Counted from the first letter of the stretch, positions 1 to 9,640 are shown. The stretch: 64,000 bases of DNA from Micropterus salmoides (GCF_014851395.1 NW_024044446.1:1-64000); one strand, 5' to 3'. Numbers and translations are program-made. Notes: a model not told the origin generated them from the sequence alone.

Positions 1-10
1 TCACTTTAAA

Positions 11-135
11 GGATATTCCAAGTGCCAATCGAAGCTTGTTTATAGTAAGTGTGTTTGTGTGTGTGTGTGTGTGAGGCCCTGCAATGAGGAGGATGGGCAC
101 CTTTCAGGCAATTTGGAGTTAGATGGTGTGATTAA
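11..135 (+). repeat. Diverged satellite monomer fragment at window edge
   Basis: The words 'attccaagtgccaat', 'gaagcttgtt' and 'caatttggagtt' match the diverged repeat at 7,748-7,830 and, more distantly, the alpha monomers and composite segment of the large array. A GT microsatellite at 49-73 interrupts it. It marks the 5' flank of gene copy A, so the duplicated block probably starts beyond the left edge of the window. Confidence 0.55.
49..73. repeat. (GT)n microsatellite
   Basis: About 12 GT dinucleotides with one interruption (GTTTGT). Simple repeat without further signal. Confidence 0.9.
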
Positions 136-254
136 TTCCATCAAAAATCACAATTGAGATTTTTCACCTCATTAAGTGTTGTAACTACCTGAAAGTGATG
201 ATGAACAAGGAGCCTGTTGGTGGAACAAACTTTCCAAAATGAATCGATAGTTTC

Positions 255-598
255 ATTGGAAATGGTCCACTTTAAATGCCTGGAATGAATGCAACACTGT
301 AAAGTAATTACACAAAAGTCATACAGAGTGTGCAGATGTAGTGTATTTAATATTTCCATTACCATTAACACGTAGAAAATAACACAAATCCTTATTTCAT
401 GTTGTAAATAGATCCAAATTATGTACCTTTCTCACAGGAAGTAGAAAAAAGAAAACCAAAAGTCCAAGTTTAAATTTAATCAATACTGTCCTTACATTCC
501 ATGTTTCAATCTGTTGTATAATGAATACATGTAGATGGAAACTTGGACTTCCTCTTTCAACAGGAAATAGTGACTTCAGCAGGAGCATTGAGCACATG
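255..598 (+). promoter_or_regulatory. Promoter and untranslated exon 1 of gene copy A
   Basis: This stretch is conserved with 16,405-16,727 (copy C) and in part with 9,640-9,784 (copy B). It contains two GGAAGT-type ETS motifs facing ACTTCC motifs (around 436-444 and 545-570); in copy C both pairs are clean palindromes. Exon 1 appears to end at 598 in front of a GTGAGT donor (599), which is retained in all three copies. No TATA box is evident. The exon is likely 5' UTR: joined to exon 2 it does not extend the zinc-finger frame. The start of transcription cannot be fixed from sequence. Confidence 0.55.
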
Positions 599-1368
599 GT
601 GAGTGTCTGTGATTTATACATTTCTTTCTGCAAAAGGGTTGATACTTGGTTGATTTTGTCTTTGTCAGTGAGTTACATCCCAGTGCCATGTTTTTTATGC
701 ATTTTCAAACTTAAAATGTATTTTGTATTGCATTTTCTGTTAAAAACGAAAATGTTATGACATAGATGTAAATGTGGAATGTCAATTTTATTTCCAAATT
801 TCAATCTACCTACCAATTAGTTCATAGATTGAAATATGAAAAGAATATCTATATTCAACATTTTATACTTTTACAGCTACTTAGATGCTGCCCAAAGTTA
901 TTGTGGTAGGTGTCTGCCTTTGCCCCTCATTCTGGATTTTTCAATTAATTTAATTTAAAGAATGATAAAGCAGACCAGCTCTGAAAGGACAGCTAGAAAG
1001 AAGAGTGTCTAAGGCCCAGAAGAGGCAGAAAAGAGGTCTAGAAGGGGAAAATGTTTCTGAAAGGTACTGATAAAACAATTGAATGGAAGTGAAATAAAAG
1101 ATTAACTTGTTTGACATGCAATGTGTTAGAAATTAAGTTCAAGAATCATGTCAGGAAAGGAAAGCTGTCTAAATATATCAAAACAGAAGGCAAAGCATGT
1201 CAATAAAAAACTTTTAAGTAAGCATCAAAAAGATATTGTATTGTTGTAGGGCAGGCAACGCATTTCAGGTCTGTTCTACTGCTAAATACCATCATAAGAA
1301 GAAATAAAAAGAATATTTTGTGACCTGGCTTGTCTTCACACATTGAAAAGTTATTAAGTTTTATTGGT

Positions 1369-1651
1369 AAAATAATAATAATAATAATAATCCTTATTTG
1401 TAGAGCACTTTTCAAAAAGAAGTTACAAAGTGCTTTAACAAGTGTAACGAATAATACAAAAAACAAGATAAGAGCATGAAAAATTAATATAAAATTAGTA
1501 AAATACAATAAAATAAAAGGGATAAAATAAAGTTAAATAAGATCGGGAAAGGCTCTCCTATAAAAGTATGTTTTAAGAAGGGACTTAAAAGAGTTCACTG
1601 ACTCAGCCGACCTGATTTCCTCGGGCAGGCTGTTCCAGAGCCTCGGGCCCC
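1369..1651 (-). mobile_element. L2-clade LINE, 3' fragment (minus strand)
   Basis: Read on the minus strand, 1,651-1,538 encodes a 38-residue C-terminus of an L2-clade reverse transcriptase (PRLWNSLPEEIRSAES then a SFKSLLKTYFYRR-like end) followed by a stop. A short 3' UTR with the usual 'aaagtgctctacaaataag' end and an (ATT)n tail follows at 1,369-1,390. It is 5'-truncated and dead. Copy B has no equivalent in the same intron, so the insertion happened after the A/B duplication. Confidence 0.85.
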
Positions 1652-1722
1652 TCAAATGTTAAATGTGCTTCGTTTTCCCCAATGTTGACATTTTTAACAC
1701 TTTTCTTTCTTAGCCACTCTAA

Positions 1723-4700
1723 ATGCAGAGGTCTAACAGGAGCTCTTCCTTACCTGGTTGGCAGGATGGTAAGTGTATATCAGAAGGGAGTGCCCTTTAT
1801 GATGGTTTGTTGACGATACAAAGCTTCATTTGTGCTATTTTTAATCTTCCACAGAGTGAGCGACTGTGCGGGCTGTGTTTCCACAACTTCAGCAACTTAA
1901 AGCAACACCTGAAAGTGTCCCACACCATTCAGAACAAAGAAGAGTTCCAGCTTTTGATGCGATATGGGAATTCACGGTTGGATCAAGATAAATATATTTT
2001 ATGTATGTTATTTATTTTTCTTATTTGCACTGATTTCCTGAACTCTTTTTTTCCATTTCCCACCATAGAACTAGCAAATACTTGGAATGCAAAATATGTG
2101 GGAAGAGGAATCTCGTCCGCCTTGACAAACACTTACAAATAGCGCACAACATTGGTTCAGCAGAGGTAGGAGATTCAATTTGTGACAATAACGTCTGCAC
2201 AATCTGTTGTAAATCATGTGTTTTTCCATCTAATGCTACTTTGATGTCATGAAAAATATTGTTGAAAGGAGCGAGAACCGATCATGAGGCAGGCCAAGAG
2301 AGCAGTCATAGTTAAAATGCTGGCAGAACTGCGTGAGTCCAGCCCTGATGTGCCCATGGTATCCAGCTTGGACTTGGGAGTTACCATGGAACATGGTAAT
2401 TTTAAGTTCTGTTAATGTTATGATATATATGTGGACATGATAGGGGCACTGAAAAGGGGCCATACATTATCACATCCTATTCAAACTCTAGTGGCTTCTG
2501 TGTAGCAACTAAATAATGCACATAGAGTAAAATTTGGAACCCAAGGGTTTAAATTTACAATTAAAATCTCCTACACTTTATTTTAGAGGAATTTGTTCTG
2601 CCCATTGGAGAGATAATTGAGGAGGCTGTTTCCAAGGAACTGAGGGAGGAGCCAGAGGGATTGGAGTACAGGGAAGAGGAGGAGGCCTCGAGTATCAATT
2701 CATCATCCAACAACCATCTTGCGACTGGAATACATTCTGCCTTCCAATGTTCCACCCCCATAATTCAAAGACAGGATCATGATTACAACATGTCCTCCTC
2801 CAGTGACCTTCCTGAACACACTGGTCAACTGCTGTTTTCCACCCCTGTTTCTGGGGCCCAAAACTCCTCTGCCAGTAACCAAATCCCTTCCACCGCCCTG
2901 TGTGCATCCATGCCTCCGCCTTCATGTGAGACTGTGATGTCTTTTAACCTACCGGGGCACTTGAGTGGCCACAGTGAACACTTGACTGGTTCAATGTCAA
3001 GGGACAGAATGTGTTACTGCGAGCAGTTGGATTCCAGGGTGCAGCAGTTGGAAAAAAAGGTGGACAGTTTGATGGCAATGCAGCAACAGACACCCATACT
3101 GACAAAAGCACCTCTATCTGTTCAAAAAAGTGAGCATGTCGGCAAGGGAAAGAAGGGCGCTTGTTTCTTTGGTAAGTTATTCATTTCTTGCTGTTACAAA
3201 AAAAAGAGAGGAGAGAGATAGTTAGAAGGTTATATTCTTTTTCATGTTTATTTTGCAGAAAAGGCTGTGGAAGACTTCTTCAAGTTTCGCCTGGGGCCAC
3301 GGACTGGAAGGAAGGACAGGGAAAATGCAAGACAGTGTTCAAGCCATGCTTTTCGCTTTTGCCTCTATATGGCTGGTGGTCTACCCTCCAAGATCGTCTC
3401 CAGTGACCTAAGGTTCCTGAACCAAATGGACAAGTTGCGTGGGTAAGTTTTTTTTCGTGTTTTCTTGGTCCAGAAATATTATACTTTTTGCTTTTTACTT
3501 TGGCACAAATTACTCCCCAAATCTTATATATGGATTAAAATTATGATCTCTGATGTTGTGAAATAGATGTAAATATGGAATGTCAAATGTGGTGGTGGAA
3601 TTGGAAGTAAGAGTGGCTTGTAATGGCTTACCTTTTTCCATAGTTGGCCAACATACCTGGTCCAGAAAGGCTACGCACCCTCATCAATGAAAAACATGTT
3701 GACCAACGTGATTATGTTTTTCAAGCATATTGAAAACTCCTTCCTGACTCAAAGTAAGCTCAAACAGAATGAAATAAATAAAATCCTGTACGAGCTGAAG
3801 AGGATCCAGGCCGAGATTCAAAGAACGCTAGTTGTCCACCGGCAAAAAGTGTTGCGTCGTAAAACAGGTACTTGTTCTTGTTCTCTTATAAAATTACAAA
3901 TTGGATTCTCATCGACTGTGGTGCATTTCGCACTATTTTCACAGATGATCAGCTTCATGCAACTCAGGAAAGCGCTTTCATGACAGCTGCGAGGGAAAAC
4001 ATTCCTAAACTGTTTGGTATGTAGACTTCAACATTTATGCTGCAATACTCATTTTTTGGTTGCTTACATTCACAACCAAATTTTTTTTTAATGTTTTGTA
4101 GAACGATTGGAGAGCAGTGGAAATCAGGAGAATGAGCATTCTAAGCTAATGGGCTACATAATGGGCTACCTGTGCATCCTCACTGGACACAGATCGGTTG
4201 TCCTCACCAACATGACAAAGGAAAATGTGGTCAACTTTGTCTGTTGGAATCATGGCAAGAGATTCCAAGTTCTGGTTAGTACCTCTATTTTTCGGGGGGT
4301 TATTTACGCTGGGCTGGACTTTTTAACCTGGACTTCATGTCATCCCTTCCTAAGTGAAACCATCTTTAGTGCACATTTCAAGTGAAAGCTGAGGGGTTAA
4401 AGCAGTTTCAAAGAATTTTCTAATTTAAAAATAAAAATGGCTGCAAACATTTTAAATAAAACAATAGATAAATTCTGGTGATAAAATAATGTGGAAACAC
4501 TGTTCATTTGTTTTTTACTATCTTTTTACTATCTGGGGATGGGATTTGGGTTGTAAACATACCACTCAAGAGCACAACTTATGTTTTTAATTGAGGACTG
4601 GCTTTTTCAACAAAAAAATTACACATTTCACTTAGACCCACGAGTAAAAGTTCATAAGTTTATTTACAATGTCATTTTACTTAAGTGTATCATAGGCAAG

Positions 4701-6708
4701 TAGTTTTATTAGTAGTCTTATCTATTGTATTAAATAGATGATAATTTGGTGTAATACAAAGTCTGTCATTTCAAAATGTTATTGAGGGAATGGATTGGTT
4801 CTAGGTGGCAATGGAAGAAAAACAGGTGTCACCATCACGCTAGAGATCATTACCAGTAGATTCCAGTCTATTAAGTGGGCCATATATTCAATTATGGAAT
4901 CACTTTGAAGGCCTATATTTTCAAGACCAAGGAGAAAGCAGACTGATTCCAAGTACTGCTGTATCAAAGGTAGCTGCATGTCTGTAGGCACAAGTAATCA
5001 TGAGAAGGGGATTAGGGGATCAAATGATTCCAAATTCATGCATTATATGGATGACATTTTGGTTGTACTTCAAAGGCTGGTGTTTCAATAACTGATTGAG
5101 AGAATGGGTTGATTCTAGTTATCAATGGAAGCTTGTAGTTTGCTATATCAAAGACAGGTGGCTGCACCACTGTACTTTCATGCAGTGCTGAGTTACTAAA
5201 GGACCAGTCGATTCCAAATTCTCATCTACTGCGTGGGCCATAGATGCAATTCTGGAATCACTTTGACGGCTGATATATTTAAGACAAATCGAGAGTGCAT
5301 GTTGAGTCCAAGTACCAATGGAAGCTTTTAGATGTGACGTGTGGCCTCATCTCCCAGCTACAAGTCAACAGTTATTGGTGATTTGTTTTGTTTAATTTAA
5401 GTGCATCCACTCAGACAAATCATGATTTTCTGAATTTTATTTCCCAAGGTTGATGACCACAAAACCATGCAGTCATTTGGTCAGGCTGCATTCAACCTAA
5501 ATGAGGAGGAATTTAGGTGGCTGGAAAACCTCGCTAACTGCAAGTGCTCTCCTCAAGGTCAGGCCAGTGATTATGTTTTCCACACAACACTTGGAAAACA
5601 GATTGGTAAGGCCGGGAACTTCCTTCATCTCGCTTGGGTGGACTGTGGAATGAAGGGCACAATCAGTTTTAACAAGATCCGGAGCAGTGTCTCTACTCAA
5701 GTAAGTACTTAATGCAAGATAGGATCTAGCCATAGGATCGATTTTGAAGTCATAGTTGGTAATTTTTTATTTCTTTGCTGGGGTTTCCAGGCCAACCAAT
5801 ACCTATCTGAGAAGGAGAGAAAACAGGTGGCAAAAGCCATGTGCCATGACCCCAGCACGGCAGAGAGATTTTATGTGGCTCTGCCAGACAAAGTCACAGG
5901 ATATGAGACGAGGAGGCTGAGACTAAAGGCTTTAAAGATGGCCATTGCAAAACCCTCTGAAGAGGATGAAAAGATAACTGATACTTCATCAGACGACACA
6001 CCAGAGACAAGCACAGAGGATGAGGAGCCAATCTACGATGACCACGAGTCCGTCTCTTCACTGTCATCTGAGGAGTTAAGGATTATGCGTCAAAGACGTG
6101 GAAGGCCTTCCAAGGCAAGAAGCAGGGCGAGAATAACCTCCAGCTATGAGGTTCCCACATCATCACAGGACAGCCTTCCACCAGCGCAACCTCTCAAGTC
6201 CAAGAGGAAATTGGATTTCTTAACTGAAGAATCTGCAGAAATACATATCTACACACCTTCGAAGTGTGCTATTGTTGTTGAGAAGTTGCACCAACCAATT
6301 GCTGAGTATTATCTCTTCAAAGCAAATCTTTCCAATGCCCTGCCTGGGCAAGCACCCCTTGCCGACCCAAAGAACCTACCTGCACAGAGCGCCAGGTTCC
6401 TAGCAGCACCGACAGCTCAGGAGGAACCAAGTAGCGAGCCCGAGCCCCTCACTGCCAAGACCACAGATTACGTGTCAGTGCCCGCAACTGAGCAGGTCCC
6501 AGGGAATGTGCCAGCACCCTTGATCCCCCTAGAGCAGACTCCCGACTGGATGCTAGAAACGCAAGAGGAGAAGAATGCACAAACCTCTCCGGGACTGGAC
6601 CCAGTATGTGTTCTGAATCTTATATTCCAGGAGACACCAGAGTTGGTGCCAGAAACACCAGAAGACCAGATGCCACAAACCCAAGCGGAGGATGTGCAGA
6701 AGTCCTAG
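1723..6708 (+). CDS. Gene copy A: zinc-finger / tyrosine-recombinase-like protein (spliced)
   Basis: Inferred exons are 1729-1768, 1855-~1987, 2069-2165, 2269-2395, 2587-3171, 3259-3442, 3644-3867, 3945-4016, 4102-4274, 5449-5700 and 5791-6708 (stop TAG), giving a protein of about 920 residues. From 2069 on, every exon joins in phase with AG acceptors and GT donors and no internal stop. Domains in order: two C2H2-like fingers, acidic/Ser-rich linker with a coiled coil, helical core-binding region, YR catalytic region (GHR box I, HKT lysine, NKIR box II, CHDPSTAERFY box III), acidic and Pro/Thr-rich tail. I recognise the fold class, not a named gene. It is probably a transposon-derived (Crypton-like or related YR) host gene or a member of a fish YR family. 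Odd points are the exon-3 donor (AT in place of GT) and Asn at the box-II His position. The start may be the ATG at 1766 (end of exon 2) or at 1723 if the 86-bp intron is retained. Confidence 0.7.
1855..1987 (+). CDS. Copy A exon 3: first C2H2-like finger
   Basis: Encodes SERLCGLC followed by two His spaced HLKVSH, a CxxC...HxxxxH finger with a short (nine-residue) spacer, then a helical stretch (EEFQLLMRYGNSRLDQ). The acceptor is CAG at 1852-1854. If exon 2 ends at 1768, the ATG at 1766-1768 is directly in frame with this exon. The expected donor reads ATAAAT rather than GTAAAT; a weak alternative CG/GTTGGA at about 1974 would give the phase needed by exon 4. Confidence 0.65.
2069..2165 (+). 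CDS. Copy A exon 4: second C2H2-like finger
   Basis: Encodes CKICGKRNLVRLDKHLQIAH, a CxxC-x10-HxxxxH finger, flanked by a CCATAG acceptor and a GTAGGA donor. The same exon in copy B (10,919-11,015) has the same length of 97 bases and keeps all four ligands. The pair of fingers is a plausible DNA-binding module upstream of the recombinase-like region. Confidence 0.7.
2269..2395 (+). CDS. Copy A exon 5: basic/helical linker
   Basis: Reads EREPIMRQAKRAVIVKMLAELRE and continues in phase from exon 4 (phase 0) into exon 6 (phase 1). Length is 127 bases in both A and B. The acceptor (GTTGAAAG) has a poor pyrimidine tract, but the join is supported by equal length and open frame in both copies. Confidence 0.6.
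2587..3171 (+). CDS. Copy A exon 6: acidic/Ser-rich linker with coiled coil
   Basis: A 585-base exon (same length in copy B) opening with an acidic segment (IGEIIEEAV, then EEEE), a Ser/Thr/Pro-rich middle, and near the end a heptad-like stretch LDSRVQQLEKKVDSLMAMQ suited to a short coiled coil. A Lys/Gly-rich end (GKGKKG) precedes the GTAAGT donor at 3172. Low complexity, no catalytic motif; likely a flexible spacer with possible dimerisation. Confidence 0.65.
3259..3442 (+). CDS. Copy A exon 7: start of core-binding region
   Basis: Encodes AVEDFFKFRLGPRTGRKD and, later, GLPSKIVSSDLRFLNQMD, a helical region like the front of SAM-like core-binding domains of YR proteins. Acceptor TTTTGCAG, donor GTAAGT, 184 bases, phase 1 in and phase 2 out. 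Copy B is colinear. Confidence 0.6.
3644..3867 (+). CDS. Copy A exon 8: core-binding helices
   Basis: Encodes WPTYLVQKGYAPSSMKNML followed by MFFKHIENSFL, matching the 'single long-arm helix plus repeated short helices' look of a YR core-binding domain, then a charged helix rich in Lys, Glu and Arg. Splice sites CCATAG and GTACTT; 224 bases in both copies. Confidence 0.65.
3945..4016 (+). CDS. Copy A exon 9: small linking exon
   Basis: A 72-base exon, same length in copy B at 12,810-12,881. It reads DDQLHATQESAFMTAAREN then IPKLF, in phase between exons 8 and 10, between TTTCACAG and GTATGT. It links the core-binding and catalytic regions. Confidence 0.6.
4102..4274 (+). CDS. Copy A exon 10: YR box I (catalytic Arg)
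   Basis: Contains KLMGYIMGYLCILTGHRSVV, where GHR followed by hydrophobic residues and an NM...VVNF strand fits box I of tyrosine recombinases. The sequence continues without a stop for 37 codons into the intron, but alignment to exon 11 supports splicing at GTTAGT (4275). Exon and first part of the intron are unusually similar to copy B. Confidence 0.65.
4780..5345 (+). repeat. Diverged alpha/beta satellite monomers inside intron 10 of copy A
   Basis: About three degenerate ~190-bp units within the intron between the box-I and box-II exons. They include an alpha-type segment (gcattatatggatgaca, 5,040-5,056; ttcaaaggctg) and beta-type segments (gggccatagatgca, about 5,226; ctggaatcactttgacgg). 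They clearly share ancestry with the HOR array but are much more diverged from one another than the array units are. Copy B keeps about one unit at the same intron position. Confidence 0.8.
5449..5700 (+). CDS. Copy A exon 11: YR beta-hairpin Lys and box II
   Basis: Starts VDDHKTMQSFGQAAFNL, with HKT as the expected catalytic lysine of the beta-hairpin, and ends FNKIRSSVSTQ, where N-x-x-R occupies the H-x-x-R position of box II. Arg is kept; His is Asn. Exon is 252 bases (84 codons) in both copies, phase 0 at both ends. Confidence 0.65.
5791..6708 (+). CDS. Copy A exon 12: YR box III, nucleophile and acidic Pro/Thr-rich tail
   Basis: Opens with ANQYLSEKERKQVAKAMCHD and then PSTAERFYVAL, giving the box-III His (CHD) and a Tyr placed like the nucleophile of YR enzymes. 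An acidic Ser/Thr stretch, a basic RRGRPSKARSR segment (AT-hook-like GRP, possible nuclear localisation) and a tail of degenerate EQTP / QETPELVPETPE units follow. Terminates at TAG 6706-6708. The first 125 codons are absent from copy B. The 3' UTR below 6,708 is conserved in all copies to about 6,960. Confidence 0.7.
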   Translation, partial: ANQYLSEKERKQVAKAMCHDPSTAERFYVALPDKVTGYETRRLRLKALKMAIAKPSEEDEKITDTSSDDTPETSTEDEEPIYDDHESVSSLSSEELRIMRQRRGRPSKARSRARITSSYEVPTSSQDSLPPAQPLKSKRKLDFLTEESAEIHIYTPSKCAIVVEKLHQPIAEYYLFKANLSNALPGQAPLADPKNLPAQSARFLAAPTAQEEPSSEPEPLTAKTTDYVSVPATEQVPGNVPAPLIPLEQTPDWMLETQEEKNAQTSPGLDPVCVLNLIFQETPELVPETPEDQMPQTQAEDVQKS

Positions 6709-7050
6709 CCAGGTAGGGCCTGGAATGTGCCACAAACACCGTCAGAGGAAGTGTTTGGGTTTGTGCATGTCCCTTATTCAAGACACTAAAACATATTGCC
6801 CCTTGGATGTGATTACCCATTGATAGGAATAATCATCTTTAAAAAGTTTAGGTTTTAAAGTAATATACATTTATTTAGCTTTAAAAGGAGAAAGAATGCT
6901 GACGCTTTGATTTATTTACATTTTTTGTAAAATTTATAGTTTGTCTGTGTTAGATTGCACAGAAACTAGACTGATTCAAATTCATGCTCACACACTCACA
7001 CACTCAGCACACAAATCATGCACAGGCAAACATGCACGTATATACACACA

Positions 7051-7095
<45 letters not shown>

Positions 7096-7290
7096 TTTAT
7101 TTTGATCATACTTACTGAACTTAAAAAATGTAATATATCTCAGCAAAATTGTTGAAAGTAAAATTTTCAGAAACCAATTTACATGCTTGTCTGTCTCCTA
7201 ATTAATTTTTTATTTAGTTTTCAAAGTTGTTCTGAGAATAAATGTAATGGTAAGTTGTCAAGACCCACAGTTCATAGGATTGTTATTTTT
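6709..7290 (+). other. 3' UTR / downstream flank of copy A with CA-rich tract
   Basis: Conserved with 14,447-14,960 and 17,551-17,960, including 'ggagaaagaatgctgacgct' at about 6,886, followed by a CA-rich tract. An AATAAA occurs at 7,237-7,242 but is not conserved in copy B, so the polyadenylation site is uncertain. No ORF worth reporting. Confidence 0.5.
7041..7093. repeat. (CA)n microsatellite
   Basis: Roughly 26 CA dinucleotides with one CATA interruption. Imperfect CA-rich counterparts lie at the same 3' UTR position in copies B (about 14,737-14,802) and C (about 17,838-17,900 and 18,236-18,280). Confidence 0.9.
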
Positions 7291-7294
7291 GAAA

Positions 7295-7835
7295 ATAGCA
7301 ATGGATAAGCATCTGGAAGTACTTCAAAGGCTAGTATGTAAACAATGGAAGGAGAGAGCAGGTTGATTCCAACCAATAGAAGATTGTAGATTGCTGTGTC
7401 GAAGACTGGTAGTTGCATCATGCTAGGTACAAGTCAGGTGGCTGCATCACTATCGGTATAAGTAATGATGAGTTATTAATGGCCAAAATAATTCCAAATT
7501 TTCATCTATTCAGTGAACACAACTGTGGCATCAGACAGAGGGAGAGAGCAGGCTGTTCAAATGCTAATGTAAACTTCTACATTTCTGTGTCAAAGAAAGG
7601 TAGCTGCATCACTTGAGGTAAAAGTAATGATGAGTTATTAAGGGACCAAATCATTCCAGATTCTCATCTATTGATTGGGCCTGTAGATTCAATTCTGGAA
7701 TCACTTTGAGGGCCCATATTTTACACACAGACGGAGAGAGCAACCTGATTCCAAGTACCAGAGGAAGCTTGTAGATGTTTGGTGAGGAATATGAGCATCT
7801 TTCAGGCTATTTGGAGTTGCCTGGTGGGTAGACAG
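7295..7835 (+). repeat. Diverged satellite monomers downstream of copy A
   Basis: Two to three degenerate units with the landmarks 'gattccaa', 'ggtggctgcatcactatc', 'aatgatgagttattaa' and 'attccagattctcatctatt' followed by an inverted 'ttctggaat' (7,653-7,702). They match the monomers of the large array at reduced identity. The last part (7,790-7,835) resembles the composite HOR segment. Confidence 0.8.
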
Positions 7836-7975
7836 GGCATTCCAGGAAAACACAAATCATAATAACATGTTCTTAATCCTCATTGTTACCTGTGTTGGTG
7901 TCAACACCAATTTGTTATTATGATTTCTTGAACGGGCTGAAAAAGCAGCCAAGTGGGGATGAGAATCCTCGTTGT
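7836..7975. other. Short unassigned stretch before L2 insertion
   Basis: No ORF or recognised repeat; weak resemblance to the composite segment of the HOR ('gttcttaatcctcattgttacctgtgttgg'). Confidence 0.4.
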
Positions 7976-9315
7976 ATAGGTTCAATTCAATTCAATTCAA
8001 TTTTATTTATATAGTGCCAAATCACAACAACAGTTATCTCACAGTCCTTTTCATAAAAGAGCAGGTCTAGACCGTACTCTATGATGTTATTTACAGATGC
8101 CCAACAATTCCAATCAAGAGCAAACACTAGGCAACAAAGGCAAGGAAAAACTTCCTCTTAAGAGGCAGAACCATGGCTCAGGGTGGGTGGCCATCTGCCT
8201 CGACCGATTGAGGGTGAAGGAGAGAGAGAGAGAGAGAGAGAGAAGGGATGCAGCCTATACAATATACACACAGAGCTACGGACAGTAAAGATGATGTTGC
8301 TATAGACTAAATGAAACGTGATACAGATATTTACAGTACTGTTAATGATAATAATCGTAATGTTAATGATTATAATAACAATAATAATAATAGGACTAGT
8401 AACAATAATTGCAGCAAAGCATGTTGAGCAGGAACACAGATCCAGACTCCACAGCTCCAGAGCCAGAAACACCTGCAGGAAGTGATAGGAGGAGAGAGGG
8501 CAGGGAAGAGAAAGCACAAGACTACGGGAAAGGGGGGAAGTTGTGTTAGTAACATGCAATAATGGGACGAGGTTGCATACAGAGGGAGAGAAAGTAGAGG
8601 AGAGAGGAGCTCAGTGCATCATGGGAAATCCCCCGGCAGTCTAGGCCTATAGCAGCATAACTAAGGGATGGTTCAGGACTAACCTGAGCCAGCCCTAACT
8701 ATAAGCTTTATCAAAGTGGAAAGTCTTAAATGTGGAGATGGTGTCTGCCTCCTGAACCCAAACTGGAACCTGGTTCCACAGGAGAGGAGCTTGATAGCTG
8801 AACGCTCTGGCTATTAGTCTACTTTTGGAGACTGCATTCTGAGAGCGCAGTGCTCTGGTGGGGTAGTAGGGTTCTATGAGCTCTTTAAGATAAGATGGTG
8901 CCTGACTATTAAAAGCTTTGTAGGTGAGAATTTTAAATTCTATTCTGGATTTTACTGGAAGCCAATGCAAAGAAGCTAAGACAGGAGAAATGTAATCTCT
9001 TTTCCTGGTTCCTGTCAGAACACGTGCTGCAGCATTCTGGATCAGCTGAAGAGTCTTAATGGACTTTTTCGAGCAGCCTGATAATAAGGAATTGCAATAA
9101 TCCAGCCTAGAAGGAACAAATGCATGGACTCGTTTTTCTGCATAATTTTTAGACAGGATGTTTCTAATTTTCATAATATTACGTAGGTGAAAAAAGGTGG
9201 TCCTTGAAATTTGCTTAATGTGAGACTTAAACGACGTGTCCTGATCAAAGATAACTCCAAGATTCCTCACAGTGGTGCTGGAGGCCAGGGCGATGCCAGG
9301 TAAGCTAGTCCAAAC
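7976..9315 (-). mobile_element. L2-clade LINE, 5'-truncated, minus strand
   Basis: The minus strand from about 9,313 to 8,695 encodes about 200 residues of an L2-type reverse-transcriptase C-terminus: RNLGVIFDQD, FHLRNI, SRLDYCNSLLSGCSKKSIK, LQLIQNAAARVLT, SLHWLPVKSRIEFKIL, PSYLKEL, FSYQAPLLWNQVPVWV and the terminal FDKAYS with stop. A long 3' UTR (8,694-8,004) ends in a (TTGAA)n tail, read as (TTCAA)n on the plus strand at 7,980-8,002. The 5' part (endonuclease and RT core) is missing, so it cannot move by itself. A short (GA)n tract at 8,219-8,243 and an ATA/ATT-rich tract at 8,345-8,393 lie in the 3' UTR. It separates copies A and B. Confidence 0.9.
8695..9300 (-). pseudogene. L2 reverse transcriptase C-terminal remnant
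   Basis: Open frame without internal stops and without a proper start codon: the reading frame simply enters from the truncated 5' side (LPGIALASS before VRNLGV). It is the ORF2 tail of the LINE described above and not a host gene. The thumb region LASLHWLPV is intact, but the catalytic YADD-bearing RT palm is absent. Confidence 0.85.
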
Positions 9316-9640
9316 AAATACATATAATCATATGCCAATGTAGCCACATGAGGCTACACCTTCAAGTGGACAAGACAATAGAGACATTGTATTATCAAGG
9401 TGAGAGCGGATCAGTTAAAAATCAAAGACATCAGTTGGTAGTAAATTGGGGGCTAAGCCACAGGGGTGAGGGGTGAGAAAGGTTGAGATCTTCTAGCTGG
9501 ATAAGTGCGTCTCTCAGAATACTCTCAGAATACAGATTGACATAGATCATTGCAAGTGCCAAGTGAAGCTTATTTAAGCCTCTGCCTTATTGTTTGTTTT
9601 TCATGTTGTAAATTGATCCAAATTGTCTACTTCCTATTTC
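9316..9640. other. Flank between L2 and copy B; trace of satellite
   Basis: No ORF or known element in 9,316-9,535. At about 9,545-9,575, 'cattgcaagtgccaagtgaagctt' is a remnant of the same diverged repeat seen at 11-40, marking the beginning of the duplicated block of copy B. Confidence 0.45.

Noticed and set aside
1981..2068. U12-type AT-AC intron after exon 3
   Set aside because: The donor ATAAAT does not resemble ATATCCTT, and the 3' end is CCATAG (AG), with no branch-site match seen.
4275..4385. Open extension of exon 10 into the intron (37 codons, both copies)
   Set aside because: The spliced join to exon 11 gives the expected YR order box I - Lys - box II; the extension is explained by high local similarity between the copies.
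6553..6820. Minus-strand ORFs over the tail exon of copy A
   Set aside because: Mirror frames of the Pro/Thr-rich coding sequence; no independent support.
8158..8559. 133-codon minus-strand ORF rich in Ile and Ser/Leu
   Set aside because: It lies in the L2 3' UTR and consists largely of translated (GA)n and ATA/ATT tracts.
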